From SAR202 cluster bacterium (GTDB lineage: Bacteria; Chloroflexota; Dehalococcoidia; Lucifugimonadales; UBA3495), in NCBI GenBank assembly GCA_009392095.1, contig VFHF01000135.1:1-14456 (forward strand): DNA of 14,456 nt, read 5' to 3'. Below are positions 6,196 through 13,731 of the stretch, piece after piece. A program made the translations under genes and the position numbers. The notes under the pieces are model-generated. The model saw only the letters and a list, made by a program, of their open reading frames with translations. It searched no databases and was not told where the DNA came from. The first letter of the stretch is position 1, and each line of letters starts with the position of its first letter.

Positions 6196-7542
6196 TTAAC
6201 CTGATGGAGTCAACGCCCGCTCAAGGACGCGCCGCAGCGCTGCGGTGAAGGCGTCGACCTCGGCCTCGCCGATCTCCGTGGAGACCGCGCCGACCAGATT
6301 GGCGGCCATCAGGATGCCCTCGTTCAGCAGGCCCAGAAAAACCTGGTGCCGGAATGCCGCGTCTTCGGCGGCGATGTCCCGGTAGCCCAGCAGTTCTTCG
6401 CCGGTGAAGTGGATGCCGAACAGCGAGCCCAGACCGGTCACCTGGACCGGCGTCTCCAGTTCAGCGCCTACCTTGAGGATGCCGGCCCGCAGGTACTCGG
6501 TCATCTCGGCCAGCTTGCGGTAGACCTCGGGGGTTAGTTGCTCCAGGGTGGCCGCGCCGGCAAGCATGGTCACCGGATTGGCATTAAAGGTCCCGGCATG
6601 GGCCACCCTAGGCCCACCGGCCTGCGTTGGGTCGTAGAGGTCCATTATCTCCTTGCTGCCGCCAAAGGCGCCGATGGAAAACCCACCGCCGATGATCTTC
6701 CCCAGCGACGTCATGTCGGGGGTGATGCCGTAGTACTCCTGGGCGCCGCCCGACGATGCGCGGTAACTGATGACCTCGTCGAAGATCAGAATGATGCCGT
6801 TGGCCGCTGTAAATTCACGCAGCATAGTCAAGAACTCGGTGGTGGCCGGCAGCATGCCCACCGAGCCAAGCATCGGCTCGATGATCACCGCCGCCAGCTC
6901 GCCCTTGTGGCTTTCAAGTGTCTCTCGGGCGATGGTTGTCTCGTTGAAGGGAATCACGACCACTTGCTCCAGCGTTCCTTCGCCCAGTCCTTCGGTGGCG
7001 GCCATGGCGTTGGGGTGAGAGCGCTCGCCGGCCTTGGCGGGGTTCACACGCACGCTCACGCTCACCTGGTCGTGACTGCCGTGGTAGCCGCCCTCGACCT
7101 TGGCGATCTTGCTCTTGCCAGTGACGGCACGCGCCGCCCGTATGGTGTTCAGCGTGGCCTCGGTTCCCGAGTTGGTGAACCGTACCAGGTCGAAGCTGGG
7201 GATACGCTCGCAGAGCAGCTTGGCCAGCCGGATCTGATGGGCGTTGGGAGCGTTGTAGACCACGCCTTGCTTCATCTGATTCTCGACCGCGTCCAACACC
7301 GGCTTGGGTCCATGCCCCAGGACTAGCGTGGTCATGGTGCCGATGAAGTCCAAGCGGTCCACGCCGTCGGAGTCGACCACATGGCAGCCCGAGGCATGGT
7401 CGACGAAGATCGGGTAGGGCGCCCAGAAGATGGAGTTACGGCTGTCGCCGCCGGGCAAGTACTGCTTCGCCTCTTCCCAGAGCGCCTTGGATTTTATGGT
7501 TGATTGGAGGTAGCGCTCAAGTTCATTAGAAATCTCGGTCAT
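6196..7542 (-). CDS. Class III PLP aminotransferase, beta-amino-acid aminotransferase-like
   Basis: The 448-residue protein has the fold-type I layout: N-S-G-T-E-A (124-129, phosphate binding), G-G-Y-H-G (151-155, ring stacking), I-I-E-P (220-223), F-D-E-V (254-257, Asp255 to the pyridine N) and S-L-G-K282-I-I-G-G-G with the Schiff-base Lys. The opening P-G-G-D-S-R35-N-S-I-F-W-A-P-Y-P resembles, from memory, the Variovorax beta-phenylalanine aminotransferase, where the Arg in PGANSR binds the substrate carboxylate. H-A-G-T-F-N-A-N and T-G-L-G-S-L also agree. This favours a beta-amino acid as substrate over glutamate-1-semialdehyde (HemL has GGVNSPVRAF here). The C-terminal S-P-R-G-type Arg of that enzyme is absent, so specificity may differ. 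AGGAGG precedes the ATG. It heads the minus-strand set. Confidence 0.85.
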   Translation of the reverse strand: MTEISNELERYLQSTIKSKALWEEAKQYLPGGDSRNSIFWAPYPIFVDHASGCHVVDSDGVDRLDFIGTMTTLVLGHGPKPVLDAVENQMKQGVVYNAPNAHQIRLAKLLCERIPSFDLVRFTNSGTEATLNTIRAARAVTGKSKIAKVEGGYHGSHDQVSVSVRVNPAKAGERSHPNAMAATEGLGEGTLEQVVVIPFNETTIARETLESHKGELAAVIIEPMLGSVGMLPATTEFLTMLREFTAANGIILIFDEVISYRASSGGAQEYYGITPDMTSLGKIIGGGFSIGAFGGSKEIMDLYDPTQAGGPRVAHAGTFNANPVTMLAGAATLEQLTPEVYRKLAEMTEYLRAGILKVGAELETPVQVTGLGSLFGIHFTGEELLGYRDIAAEDAAFRHQVFLGLLNEGILMAANLVGAVSTEIGEAEVDAFTAALRRVLERALTPSG

Positions 7543-7802
7543 CAGATCCTCCTGATCACGTTACGTTATTTCCTGGCTATCGGTGGGTGTCCGATCGAAT
7601 CTAATGTCGTGGTCCTAGTAGATGGGCGCTGGAAAAACCCTATTACCTCGCGCCCTTTCACCCAATAATCTATCCAACCTACGACCGGCACAATGAATAT
7701 CTTTATACTCCGAGAGAGCCCAGAAAATCAACGAATGTTTTTCTGGTCATCTCCAAGGACCATGCGATTAATGTAATGTGTTAGTTAACGCTCTATCCCG
7801 AT
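7543..7802. other. Intergenic spacer upstream of the aminotransferase, with a hairpin
   Basis: The spacer is AT-rich, without a gene, and lies between the MFS gene (stop at 7803) and the aminotransferase start. It must hold the promoter of the minus-strand set, but I could not pick convincing -35/-10 boxes. CCAGAAAA (7720-7727) and TTTTCTGG (7739-7746) form a perfect 8-bp stem with an 11-base loop, lengthened by GAGA/TCTC after a bulge. It lies about 57 bases past the MFS stop. Without a following T run it is at best a weak terminator. Confidence 0.5.
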
Positions 7803-9095
7803 TTAAGCATTGCTCCTCGAGGCCTCGGTGTTCGCTTCCGTAGGGCTTGTCGGGTCTGCCCTGAAGAAGAATAGTTGCCTGAGTGGTGGACTGCTGAGAC
7901 CTAGGAACATCGCAAATGTAAAAGCCAGCCCGCCGACTATCAGAACGGGTGATGCACCGAAGATATCCGCGAAGGCTGCATTGATCATGTTGGTTACGGC
8001 CATACTTCCACCCACATGGACGGAATAAACGCCTGCTACTCTTCCCCGAACGCTATCATCCACCATTGATTGGATTATAGTGTGGGTGATTGTCATGAAT
8101 CCTGCTTGGTTCATCCCCATGAATACTGCGCATAAGACCGATAGGGTGCTATCCGAGGACACAGCTAATAAGATAGGCCCAATTCCACTGGCGAAGCCAA
8201 ATATCAAGAATAATTTGCCCCTGGTCACATTACTTCGCACTCCCGCCATGAATATGGAGGACGCTAACGCTCCGGCACCGACTCCTCCAATTAGAAATGT
8301 GATCCCAATTGAACCTTGACCTAGTTTCTCTTGTGATAACGATGGCAAGATAGATTCATAAGACATTGTCAATGCGCAGTGAGCTAGTACCAACAAAACC
8401 ATAGCCAATATCGTTGGTCGGCCGTACACATAACCGAATCCTTGAAATAGGTTTCTAAAAAAACTATTCCTGGAGTCCATTACACCAGTGGATTGAGTCG
8501 TAACCCGGCGGGTTTGGACAAACGCTATCAAGTAGAATCCACTGCACAGCCAGAATGCTGTGTCAAGGTTTACAAGTGCCACTAATGGCAGTATCGCCAA
8601 GGCGCCCACCATCCTGGCACCCTGCTGTGTTGCTTGGTTCAAAGCAATGGCGTTTAAGAGGTATTCTTTAGGTACGAGATTCGGTACAAGTGCAGTACTG
8701 AAGGTCATTTGGCTTGATCGTAACGTACCGTTGAACAGGGCCAAAAACATGAGTATCCAAGGGCTGGCAAGGCCATTCATCACCAGGATAGACAAAAATA
8801 CATTGTGTGCAAAATTGAGCGCGTATACCCATTGGATCAATGTCTTACGGTCAAACTTGTCAGCGAGGAAGCCTGCTAATGGCGTGCTGATGACTCTGGG
8901 AAACATGGCGGCAAACGTTACGATGCCGACCCATAATGCTCCACCAGTGATCTCGTACGCCAACCAACCCCGAACGATAATCAGTGCCCAGGCTGCAGAT
9001 GCGGAACAGGTAGTGGCGATCCAAAGGTTCCGGTAGTCTTGATACTGCAGGGCCAAGAGGAATCGGTCCCTCGTTGCCCCTAATAGAGTTTGCAT
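7803..9095 (-). CDS. MFS transporter, 12-TM exporter type (MFS_3/EntS-like)
   Basis: The 430-residue membrane protein opens with A-L-Q-Y-Q-D-Y-R-N-L-W, the usual pre-TM1 turn of MFS_3 exporters. About 12 hydrophobic segments follow. The loop 2-3 motif is G75-F-L-A-D-K-F-D-R-K84, and R-G-R-V-A-G-V-Y appears in the second half. The family exports siderophores, drugs and metabolites by proton antiport; the substrate is unknown. The last 30 residues are polar and cytosolic. The start ATG has only a distant GGAA, so the true start could differ slightly. Composition is distinct: sampled 60-base lines are about 40-47% G+C, against up to 68% in the neighbouring aminotransferase. It is single and not in an operon with either side, so it looks horizontally acquired. 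Confidence 0.85.
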   Translation of the reverse strand: MQTLLGATRDRFLLALQYQDYRNLWIATTCSASAAWALIIVRGWLAYEITGGALWVGIVTFAAMFPRVISTPLAGFLADKFDRKTLIQWVYALNFAHNVFLSILVMNGLASPWILMFLALFNGTLRSSQMTFSTALVPNLVPKEYLLNAIALNQATQQGARMVGALAILPLVALVNLDTAFWLCSGFYLIAFVQTRRVTTQSTGVMDSRNSFFRNLFQGFGYVYGRPTILAMVLLVLAHCALTMSYESILPSLSQEKLGQGSIGITFLIGGVGAGALASSIFMAGVRSNVTRGKLFLIFGFASGIGPILLAVSSDSTLSVLCAVFMGMNQAGFMTITHTIIQSMVDDSVRGRVAGVYSVHVGGSMAVTNMINAAFADIFGASPVLIVGGLAFTFAMFLGLSSPPLRQLFFFRADPTSPTEANTEASRSNA

Positions 9096-9266
9096 ACCCG
9101 TCTCATTCCTTCAACCTTTACCCAAACGACGGACGCAGAGAAAGTCATTCCGGTCTAACGATTGTGGTAGTCCCGGGATTGCAACGCCGCGGAACTCGTT
9201 TCCATGCGGTCGATAAGGATTCTCTCATGCATTTATCCGCTGCCATTAGGCCTGCGTGATTATATC

Positions 9267-9284
9267 AGTCTGTTCAAGTCTGTT
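9267..9284. promoter_or_regulatory. Direct repeat AGTCTGTT x2, possible operator
   Basis: AGTCTGTT occurs at 9267-9274 and again at 9277-9284, a 10-base period, so both copies face the same side of the helix. The pair lies directly upstream, on minus, of a perfect TATAAT (9259-9264) and 26 bases before the plus promoter -35. The place and phasing suit a regulator acting on the MFS gene or on both directions. No regulator gene is in the window. Confidence 0.35.
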
Positions 9285-9309
9285 TGCGATTAAAACGGGG
9301 ACGTCAACC

Positions 9310-9338
9310 TTGACTGTCCTTTAGCCGCTAACTACAAT
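9310..9338 (+). promoter_or_regulatory. Sigma70-type promoter of the CoA-transferase operon
   Basis: TTGACT (9310-9315, 5 of 6) is followed by a 17-base spacer and TACAAT (9333-9338, 5 of 6). The -35 overlaps a near-palindrome GTCAA-CC-TTGAC (9303-9314). The predicted start near 9345 puts the 6-bp hairpin AGCCGC-TCAG-GCGGCT (9345-9360) at the 5' end of the mRNA, where it could protect the transcript from decay. Confidence 0.68.
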
Positions 9339-9404
9339 CGCCAAAGCCGCTCAGGCGGCTGCGTAACCAGGCTCGCCCGGGCCACCTCCGGGGTAAGGGG
9401 AAAT

Positions 9405-10640
9405 ATGCCCTTCCAAGCTCCCGCCGATGGCGTTTTGCTGCCACCCTACCGCATTCTGGACCTGACCGGCCCCGAAGGCGTGTTTTGCGGCAAACTGCTG
9501 GCCGACTACGGCGCGGATGTGGTCAAAATCGAGCCGCCAGGCGGAGACGCAGCACGCCAAAGACCACCGTTCATCGGAGACCAACCCGGCCCCGAGCGCA
9601 GCTCCTATTTCCTGTTCTACAACACTAATAAGAAGTCCGTCACCTTGGACCTGGAAAGTTCTCAGGGTCAAGACCTCTTCAAGAAAATGGTTGCTACCGC
9701 CGACGTGGTCATCGAGAGTTTTCCGGTGGGGTACATGAAGTCTCTGGGGCTAGAATTCGACTCCCTGAAGACTGCCAATCCAGGACTGGTCATGGCTTCA
9801 ATTACACCATTCGGACAGACCGGCCCCTGGAAGGACTACAAGTCCTCAGACCTGATTTCGCTCGCTGCCAGCGGGTTCATGCAGATCACCGGCGACCCCG
9901 ACGGCCCGCCAATGCGGCAGGGCAATGAGCAGTCTCACTTCCCCGGGGCCCAGCACGCCGCGGCCGCTATCATGGCTGCGCTGTTCTACCGTGACATGCA
10001 GGACGGCGGAGGGCAACATATCGACGTTTCCATGCAGGAAGCGATGATCACCTATTACACCGACGCTCATCCCGCTCTAGCCTGGATGCAGCGCGGCGAG
10101 AACGTGACCAGAGTAGGTCCGAATTCGACACTGGTTATTCCTCTGGGTGTGTACCCAAGCAGCGACGGCTGGATCTCCGCAGGGATAATAACGCCCAGGG
10201 AATGGGAGAATCTGTCAGAGTGGATGTATGAAATTACCGGAAGCGAGGAGATACTGAACGACGACTACAAGGGCGGCAACCAGGACCGTGCGCCCTACAA
10301 CGACTTCATCACGGCGTTGGTCATCGACTTCACCACCCGTTTTACATCCGAGGAGCTTTTCCACCAGGGCCAGGAGCGCAACCTGGTCTTCATACCCGTG
10401 AACTCGGTGTCTGACCTGCTGTCCGACCCTCAACTGGAGGCCAGCAATTTCTGGTTTGAGATGGACCACACCGAGGCGGGCACGCTGAAGTACCCATTGG
10501 GCGTTTTCGATAGTGAAGAATTTTCACCGGTTACCAGACCGGCCCCGCACCTAGGCCAGGACAACGAAGCTATCTTCGGCGGTGAGTTAGGCCTAAGCGA
10601 ATCGGAACTCACTTCACTCCGCTCTCAAGGAGCGATATAG
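9405..10640 (+). CDS. CaiB/BaiF class III CoA-transferase, chain lacking the catalytic Asp
   Basis: The 411-residue protein is of family length and has the family opening I-L-D-L-T-G-P (17-23), the block L-L-A-D-Y-G-A-D-V-V-K-I-E-P-P-G-G-D (31-48), and N-K-K-S-V-T-L-D-L (75-83). Later come T-P-F-G-Q-T-G-P-W (134-142) and G-G-G-Q-H-I-D-V-S-M-Q-E-A (201-213). These enzymes move CoA through a covalent Asp-acyl/CoA relay. At the place of that Asp (the D in the usual D-x-x-x-G before the AAAAI-x-AAL helix) this chain has His178 in Q-S-H-F-P-G, so it probably cannot catalyse alone. It is the first gene after the promoter at 9310-9338, has AGGGG before the ATG, and its stop is two bases from the next CoA-transferase. 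A structural or substrate-binding partner chain is the best reading. Confidence 0.87.
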   Translation: MPFQAPADGVLLPPYRILDLTGPEGVFCGKLLADYGADVVKIEPPGGDAARQRPPFIGDQPGPERSSYFLFYNTNKKSVTLDLESSQGQDLFKKMVATADVVIESFPVGYMKSLGLEFDSLKTANPGLVMASITPFGQTGPWKDYKSSDLISLAASGFMQITGDPDGPPMRQGNEQSHFPGAQHAAAAIMAALFYRDMQDGGGQHIDVSMQEAMITYYTDAHPALAWMQRGENVTRVGPNSTLVIPLGVYPSSDGWISAGIITPREWENLSEWMYEITGSEEILNDDYKGGNQDRAPYNDFITALVIDFTTRFTSEELFHQGQERNLVFIPVNSVSDLLSDPQLEASNFWFEMDHTEAGTLKYPLGVFDSEEFSPVTRPAPHLGQDNEAIFGGELGLSESELTSLRSQGAI

Positions 10641-10642
10641 GT

Positions 10643-11872
10643 ATGCCTGACGCCAAGAAACCACTTTTAGGAATCCGGATACTGGAGCTGGGCCCCTATG
10701 TTGCCCTTCCAATGACGGGACGAATCCTGGCATCGATGGGCGCAGAGGTCATCAAGGTCGAGACCAATAAAGTCCTGGACGAGATGAACTTCATCCCCGC
10801 TTGGTCCCGGGGCGGCGGTCAGCCGGAATTCCAGCGGGCCAAGAAACGGATCACCATCGACGTCCGCACCGTCGGCGGCCTTGAAGTTTTCAAGGAGTTG
10901 GTCAAAGTTAGCGATGTCTTCATGACCAACTTCCGGCGCAACATCCTGGACCGGTGGGGTATCGACTTTCCTGAGCTTCGGCGGGTGCGCCCCGACATCA
11001 TCTTGATGTGGCAGACCGGCTTGGGCGGTATCGGTCCCTACTACACCTACAAATCCTACGGGATATTGGTGCAGCACATGGGGGGCGTTTCCCTGATGTC
11101 CGGCGAAGAAGGGGAGCCGCCGGCCACTATCAATAGTTCCTATTCAGACTATCACACCGGCGTTTTCCAGCCGGTGGCCATAATGGGCGCATTGATGCGC
11201 CGCAGGCTGACCGGCCAACCCGCCACCATGGAATCGTCCATCTTTAAGTCGGGCGCTGTGACCGCTGGGCCGGCAGTACTCGACTACCAGTCTACCGGCC
11301 GCATGCCTCCGCGCATCGGCAACCGGGACCCTTTCGCGGCGCCCCACGGTGTCTACCGCTGCCAAGGCGATGACCGTTGGTGCGCCATCGCGGTCCAGAC
11401 CGACGACCAGTGGTTGGCTTTCTGCCAGGCCGTCGGCAGCCCAGATTGGTGCACCGAAGACGCCTTCGCATCAATTGAGTCCCGTCTTGCCAACCAGGAC
11501 CGGCTGGATGAGCTGGTGGGTAAGTGGACCGCCGACAAGACCGCCGAAGAGGTAATGGCGGGCCTTCAAGAAGTCGGCGTTTCTGCTTGCCTTGTGTCCC
11601 AAGGCAAGGACCTGTACGAAGGCGAACACCTGAAGTCCCGGGATTTCTTCCGTACGACGCCCTTCTACTTGGCCGACCGGGACAGGCCAGCCTGGGAATG
11701 GGAGAGCGGGGAAGGCATCGCATCCGCGACCCCGCCAAAGATGTCCGAGTCGCCCTTGGATTTCGGACATTACAGCAACGTCGGCGGAGACAACGACTAC
11801 GTTTTCAAAGAGATCCTGGGCATGTCCCAAAAAGAGATGGACCGCTTAACCGAGAACCAATCCCTGTTCTAA
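10643..11872 (+). CDS. CaiB/BaiF class III CoA-transferase, catalytic chain
   Basis: The 409-residue protein is a paralogue of its upstream neighbour and similar in length. Motifs are I-L-E-L-G-P-Y-V-A-L-P (13-23), M-G-A-E-V-I-K-V-E (32-40), K-R-I-T-I-D-V (68-74), G-L-G-G-I-G-P-Y (126-133), and Y-S-D169-Y-H-T-G, which supplies the expected catalytic Asp at the same number as in E. coli formyl-CoA transferase. It should transfer CoA between carboxylic acids in the cytosol; donor and acceptor are unknown. AAGGAG overlaps the end of the previous gene and the gap is two bases, which implies coupled translation and equal amounts. Two-chain class III enzymes are known (BbsEF, SmtAB). A fused two-domain form exists in the DMSP enzyme DddD. 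Confidence 0.88.
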   Translation: MPDAKKPLLGIRILELGPYVALPMTGRILASMGAEVIKVETNKVLDEMNFIPAWSRGGGQPEFQRAKKRITIDVRTVGGLEVFKELVKVSDVFMTNFRRNILDRWGIDFPELRRVRPDIILMWQTGLGGIGPYYTYKSYGILVQHMGGVSLMSGEEGEPPATINSSYSDYHTGVFQPVAIMGALMRRRLTGQPATMESSIFKSGAVTAGPAVLDYQSTGRMPPRIGNRDPFAAPHGVYRCQGDDRWCAIAVQTDDQWLAFCQAVGSPDWCTEDAFASIESRLANQDRLDELVGKWTADKTAEEVMAGLQEVGVSACLVSQGKDLYEGEHLKSRDFFRTTPFYLADRDRPAWEWESGEGIASATPPKMSESPLDFGHYSNVGGDNDYVFKEILGMSQKEMDRLTENQSLF

Positions 11873-11886
11873 CTCTATTTCCTGAT

Positions 11887-11907
11887 AGCTGAAAGCTGAC
11901 CGCTGAC
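11887..11907 (+). repeat. Tandem heptad repeat, three units
   Basis: AGCTGAA, AGCTGAC and CGCTGAC follow each other without gaps in the 52-base spacer between the second CoA-transferase and the crotonase; a partial CTGAT precedes them. Such short GCTGA heptad arrays are known intergenic fillers in many bacteria (from memory). Being inside an operon, the array is transcribed. Confidence 0.6.
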
Positions 11908-11924
11908 AACTCCGACGAGGTCCT

Positions 11925-12725
11925 ATGTACGACTACAGCAACTACGAACATCTGATGATCGAGATCAAAGACGGCGTCGCCCTGATGACCATCAACCGTC
12001 CCGAAGTCTACAACGCCACCAACTTCAAACTGCACAACGAACTGAGCCTGATCTGGCTGGACCTGGGCAAGGACGACGAAGTTAAGGTGGCTGTGATCAC
12101 TGGCGCCGGCACCGCCTTCTCCGCCGGCGGCGACTTCGATCTGATCCAGGAGTCCATCGGCAATGGAAAAATCATCGCCGGGACCATGGAAGAGGCCCGG
12201 GACATCGTCCACAACATGATTAACCTGGATAAGCCAATCATCTCCGCCATCAATGGCGTGGCGGTGGGTGCGGGGTTGGCCGTGGCCCTATTGGCTGACA
12301 TCTCCATAGCATCGGAAAAGGCCCGTTTTACCGACGGCCACGTGCGGTTGGGAGTGGCGGCGGGTGACCACGCCGCAGTAATCTGGCCCATGCTCATCGG
12401 CATGGCCAAGGCCAAGTACTATCTTTTGACCTGTGAATTTTTGGACGGTACCGAGGCAGAACGCATCGGCCTGGTCAGCCAGGTGGTGCCACATGAAGAG
12501 CTGATGGACAAGGCCATGGATGTAGCCCATAGGCTGGCCTCCGGGTCCCAGCAGGCAATTAGCTACACCAAACGCTCGTTGAACCAATGGCTGCGTCAGG
12601 CCGAGCACACGGCCTTCGACTACTCCCTGGCCCTTGAGATGCTGGGCTTCTTCGGCGAGGACGTCCAGGAGGGTCTGGACGCCGTCAGAGAACGCCGCGA
12701 CCCCAAATTCCCCTCGGCCCAATAG
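11925..12725 (+). CDS. Crotonase-superfamily protein (enoyl-CoA hydratase/isomerase-like) without the Glu pair
   Basis: The 266-residue protein has the crotonase core: I-N-R-P-E (23-27), the oxyanion loop F-S-A-G-G-D-F (65-71), N-G-V-A-V-G-A-G (110-117), A-D-I-S-I-A (124-129) and E-A-E-R-I-G-L-V. It acts on CoA thioesters, the acyl oxyanion being held by backbone NH groups at about A67 and G115. The two Glu of rat enoyl-CoA hydratase (Glu144, Glu164) correspond to Ala119 and His139. Asp148 in A-A-G-D-H-A-A lies in the loop where some other crotonases keep a catalytic Asp. Simple hydration is therefore not assured; isomerisation, C-C cleavage, elimination or decarboxylation are possible. GAGG precedes the ATG. 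Its place after two CoA-transferases makes their CoA product the likely substrate. Confidence 0.87.
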   Translation: MYDYSNYEHLMIEIKDGVALMTINRPEVYNATNFKLHNELSLIWLDLGKDDEVKVAVITGAGTAFSAGGDFDLIQESIGNGKIIAGTMEEARDIVHNMINLDKPIISAINGVAVGAGLAVALLADISIASEKARFTDGHVRLGVAAGDHAAVIWPMLIGMAKAKYYLLTCEFLDGTEAERIGLVSQVVPHEELMDKAMDVAHRLASGSQQAISYTKRSLNQWLRQAEHTAFDYSLALEMLGFFGEDVQEGLDAVRERRDPKFPSAQ

Positions 12726-12734
12726 AGTTACATC

Positions 12735-13727
12735 TTGGATTATCGAAAATTAGGCGACACTGGGATGGAGTTCTCGGAGATAGGGTTCGGCTGCGGTGAC
12801 GTGGGCGGGCTCATGGTTCGGGGAGAGCCTGCCGACCAGGTCCGAGCGGTGGCCAGGGCCATGGAACTGGGTATCAACTATTTCGACACCGCGTCGCGCT
12901 ATGGGGGCGGCCGATCAGAGACCAACCTAGGGCGAGTGCTGAAAGAGTTGTCGGCCGACGTTTTTGTCGGCACCAAGTACAGCCTGGGTGAGGCCGACCC
13001 CAACGACCTCAAAGCAGGCGTAATCGAGTCAGTGGAAGCTAGCTTGAAGCGGCTGGGCCGGGAGCAGGTTGACCTGATTCAACTCCACGACCGGATCAGC
13101 CCCCAGACCGATGTTTCAGTGCGGGCGATCACGGTGTCCGATGTGCTTGGACAGGTTCAAGAGGCCCTCGAAAGCCTCAAGTCTCAGGGCAAGGTCCGTT
13201 TCTATGGCATGACCGGTGTGGGAGAACCCAAGGGTATCCACGAGGTCGTCGCCTCGGGAATGGTTAAGTCCGTCCAGACCGTCTACAACCTGATCAACGC
13301 CAGCGCAGGAGCAGATACTCCCACTGGATTCGACATGCCCGACTACGGCCGGCTGATCGACCTAGCGGCGGAGAAACAGGTCGGCATCATAGTGATACGG
13401 GTGCTGGCGGCCGGGGCTCTAACCGGGACTTCGGTCCGGCATCCAGTGGCCGTACCGACAGTAGCGCCCATAGGCTCTAGCAAGGACTTCCAGCAGGACG
13501 AGTTTCGCGCCGCGCAATTCACCTTCTTAGTCGATGAAGGGTTTGCCGCAGACATGCCCGAGGCGTCCATCCGGTTCGCCCTGAGCAAGCCCGGCGTATC
13601 AACGGTGCTTGTCGGATACTCTGATATGGACCACCTAGAAAAGTCCGTGGCATACGCGGCCAAAGGCCCATTGACCCAAGAAGCTCTGGCCCGACTTCCC
13701 CAAGCCTGGTCGACATTTGTGAGTTAG
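12735..13727 (+). CDS. Aldo/keto reductase
   Basis: The 330-residue TIM-barrel NAD(P)H oxidoreductase carries the full catalytic tetrad: D51 in F-D-T-A, Y56 in S-R-Y-G, K81 in G-T-K-Y and H118 in Q-L-H-D. The C-terminal S-x-V-L-V-G-Y-S-D-x-x-H-L cofactor region is also present. The start is a TTG at 12735: the family opening Y-R-K-L-G-D-T-G lies directly after it, while the first in-frame ATG (12765) would remove it. The Shine-Dalgarno is poor, and only nine bases separate it from the crotonase stop, so translation is probably coupled and reduced. It would interconvert a carbonyl and an alcohol of the pathway, or detoxify an aldehyde product. The substrate is unknown. Confidence 0.87.
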   Translation: MDYRKLGDTGMEFSEIGFGCGDVGGLMVRGEPADQVRAVARAMELGINYFDTASRYGGGRSETNLGRVLKELSADVFVGTKYSLGEADPNDLKAGVIESVEASLKRLGREQVDLIQLHDRISPQTDVSVRAITVSDVLGQVQEALESLKSQGKVRFYGMTGVGEPKGIHEVVASGMVKSVQTVYNLINASAGADTPTGFDMPDYGRLIDLAAEKQVGIIVIRVLAAGALTGTSVRHPVAVPTVAPIGSSKDFQQDEFRAAQFTFLVDEGFAADMPEASIRFALSKPGVSTVLVGYSDMDHLEKSVAYAAKGPLTQEALARLPQAWSTFVS

Positions 13728-13731
13728 AACG

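Larger units (their letters stand above)
9096..9404. other. Divergent control region between the MFS gene and the plus operon
   Basis: No gene is supported here (309 bases). On plus it carries the operon promoter at 9310-9338, then a leader hairpin at 9345-9360 and AGGGG at about 9398 before the ATG. On minus it has a TATAAT (9259-9264 reversed) with no clear -35, some 165 bases before the MFS start. The exact direct repeat AGTCTGTT (9267-9274, 9277-9284) lies directly beside that box. Confidence 0.55.

Noticed and set aside
6538..7326. 262-residue plus-strand open frame
   Set aside because: It is the exact antisense of the aminotransferase, whose motifs and reading frame are unmistakable. 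It has low-complexity His/Gly/Leu composition and no binding site.
6196..7542. hemL (glutamate-1-semialdehyde aminomutase)
   Set aside because: The HemL-type opening GGVNSPVRAF is replaced by PGGDSRNSIFWAPYP, which fits beta-amino-acid transaminases better.
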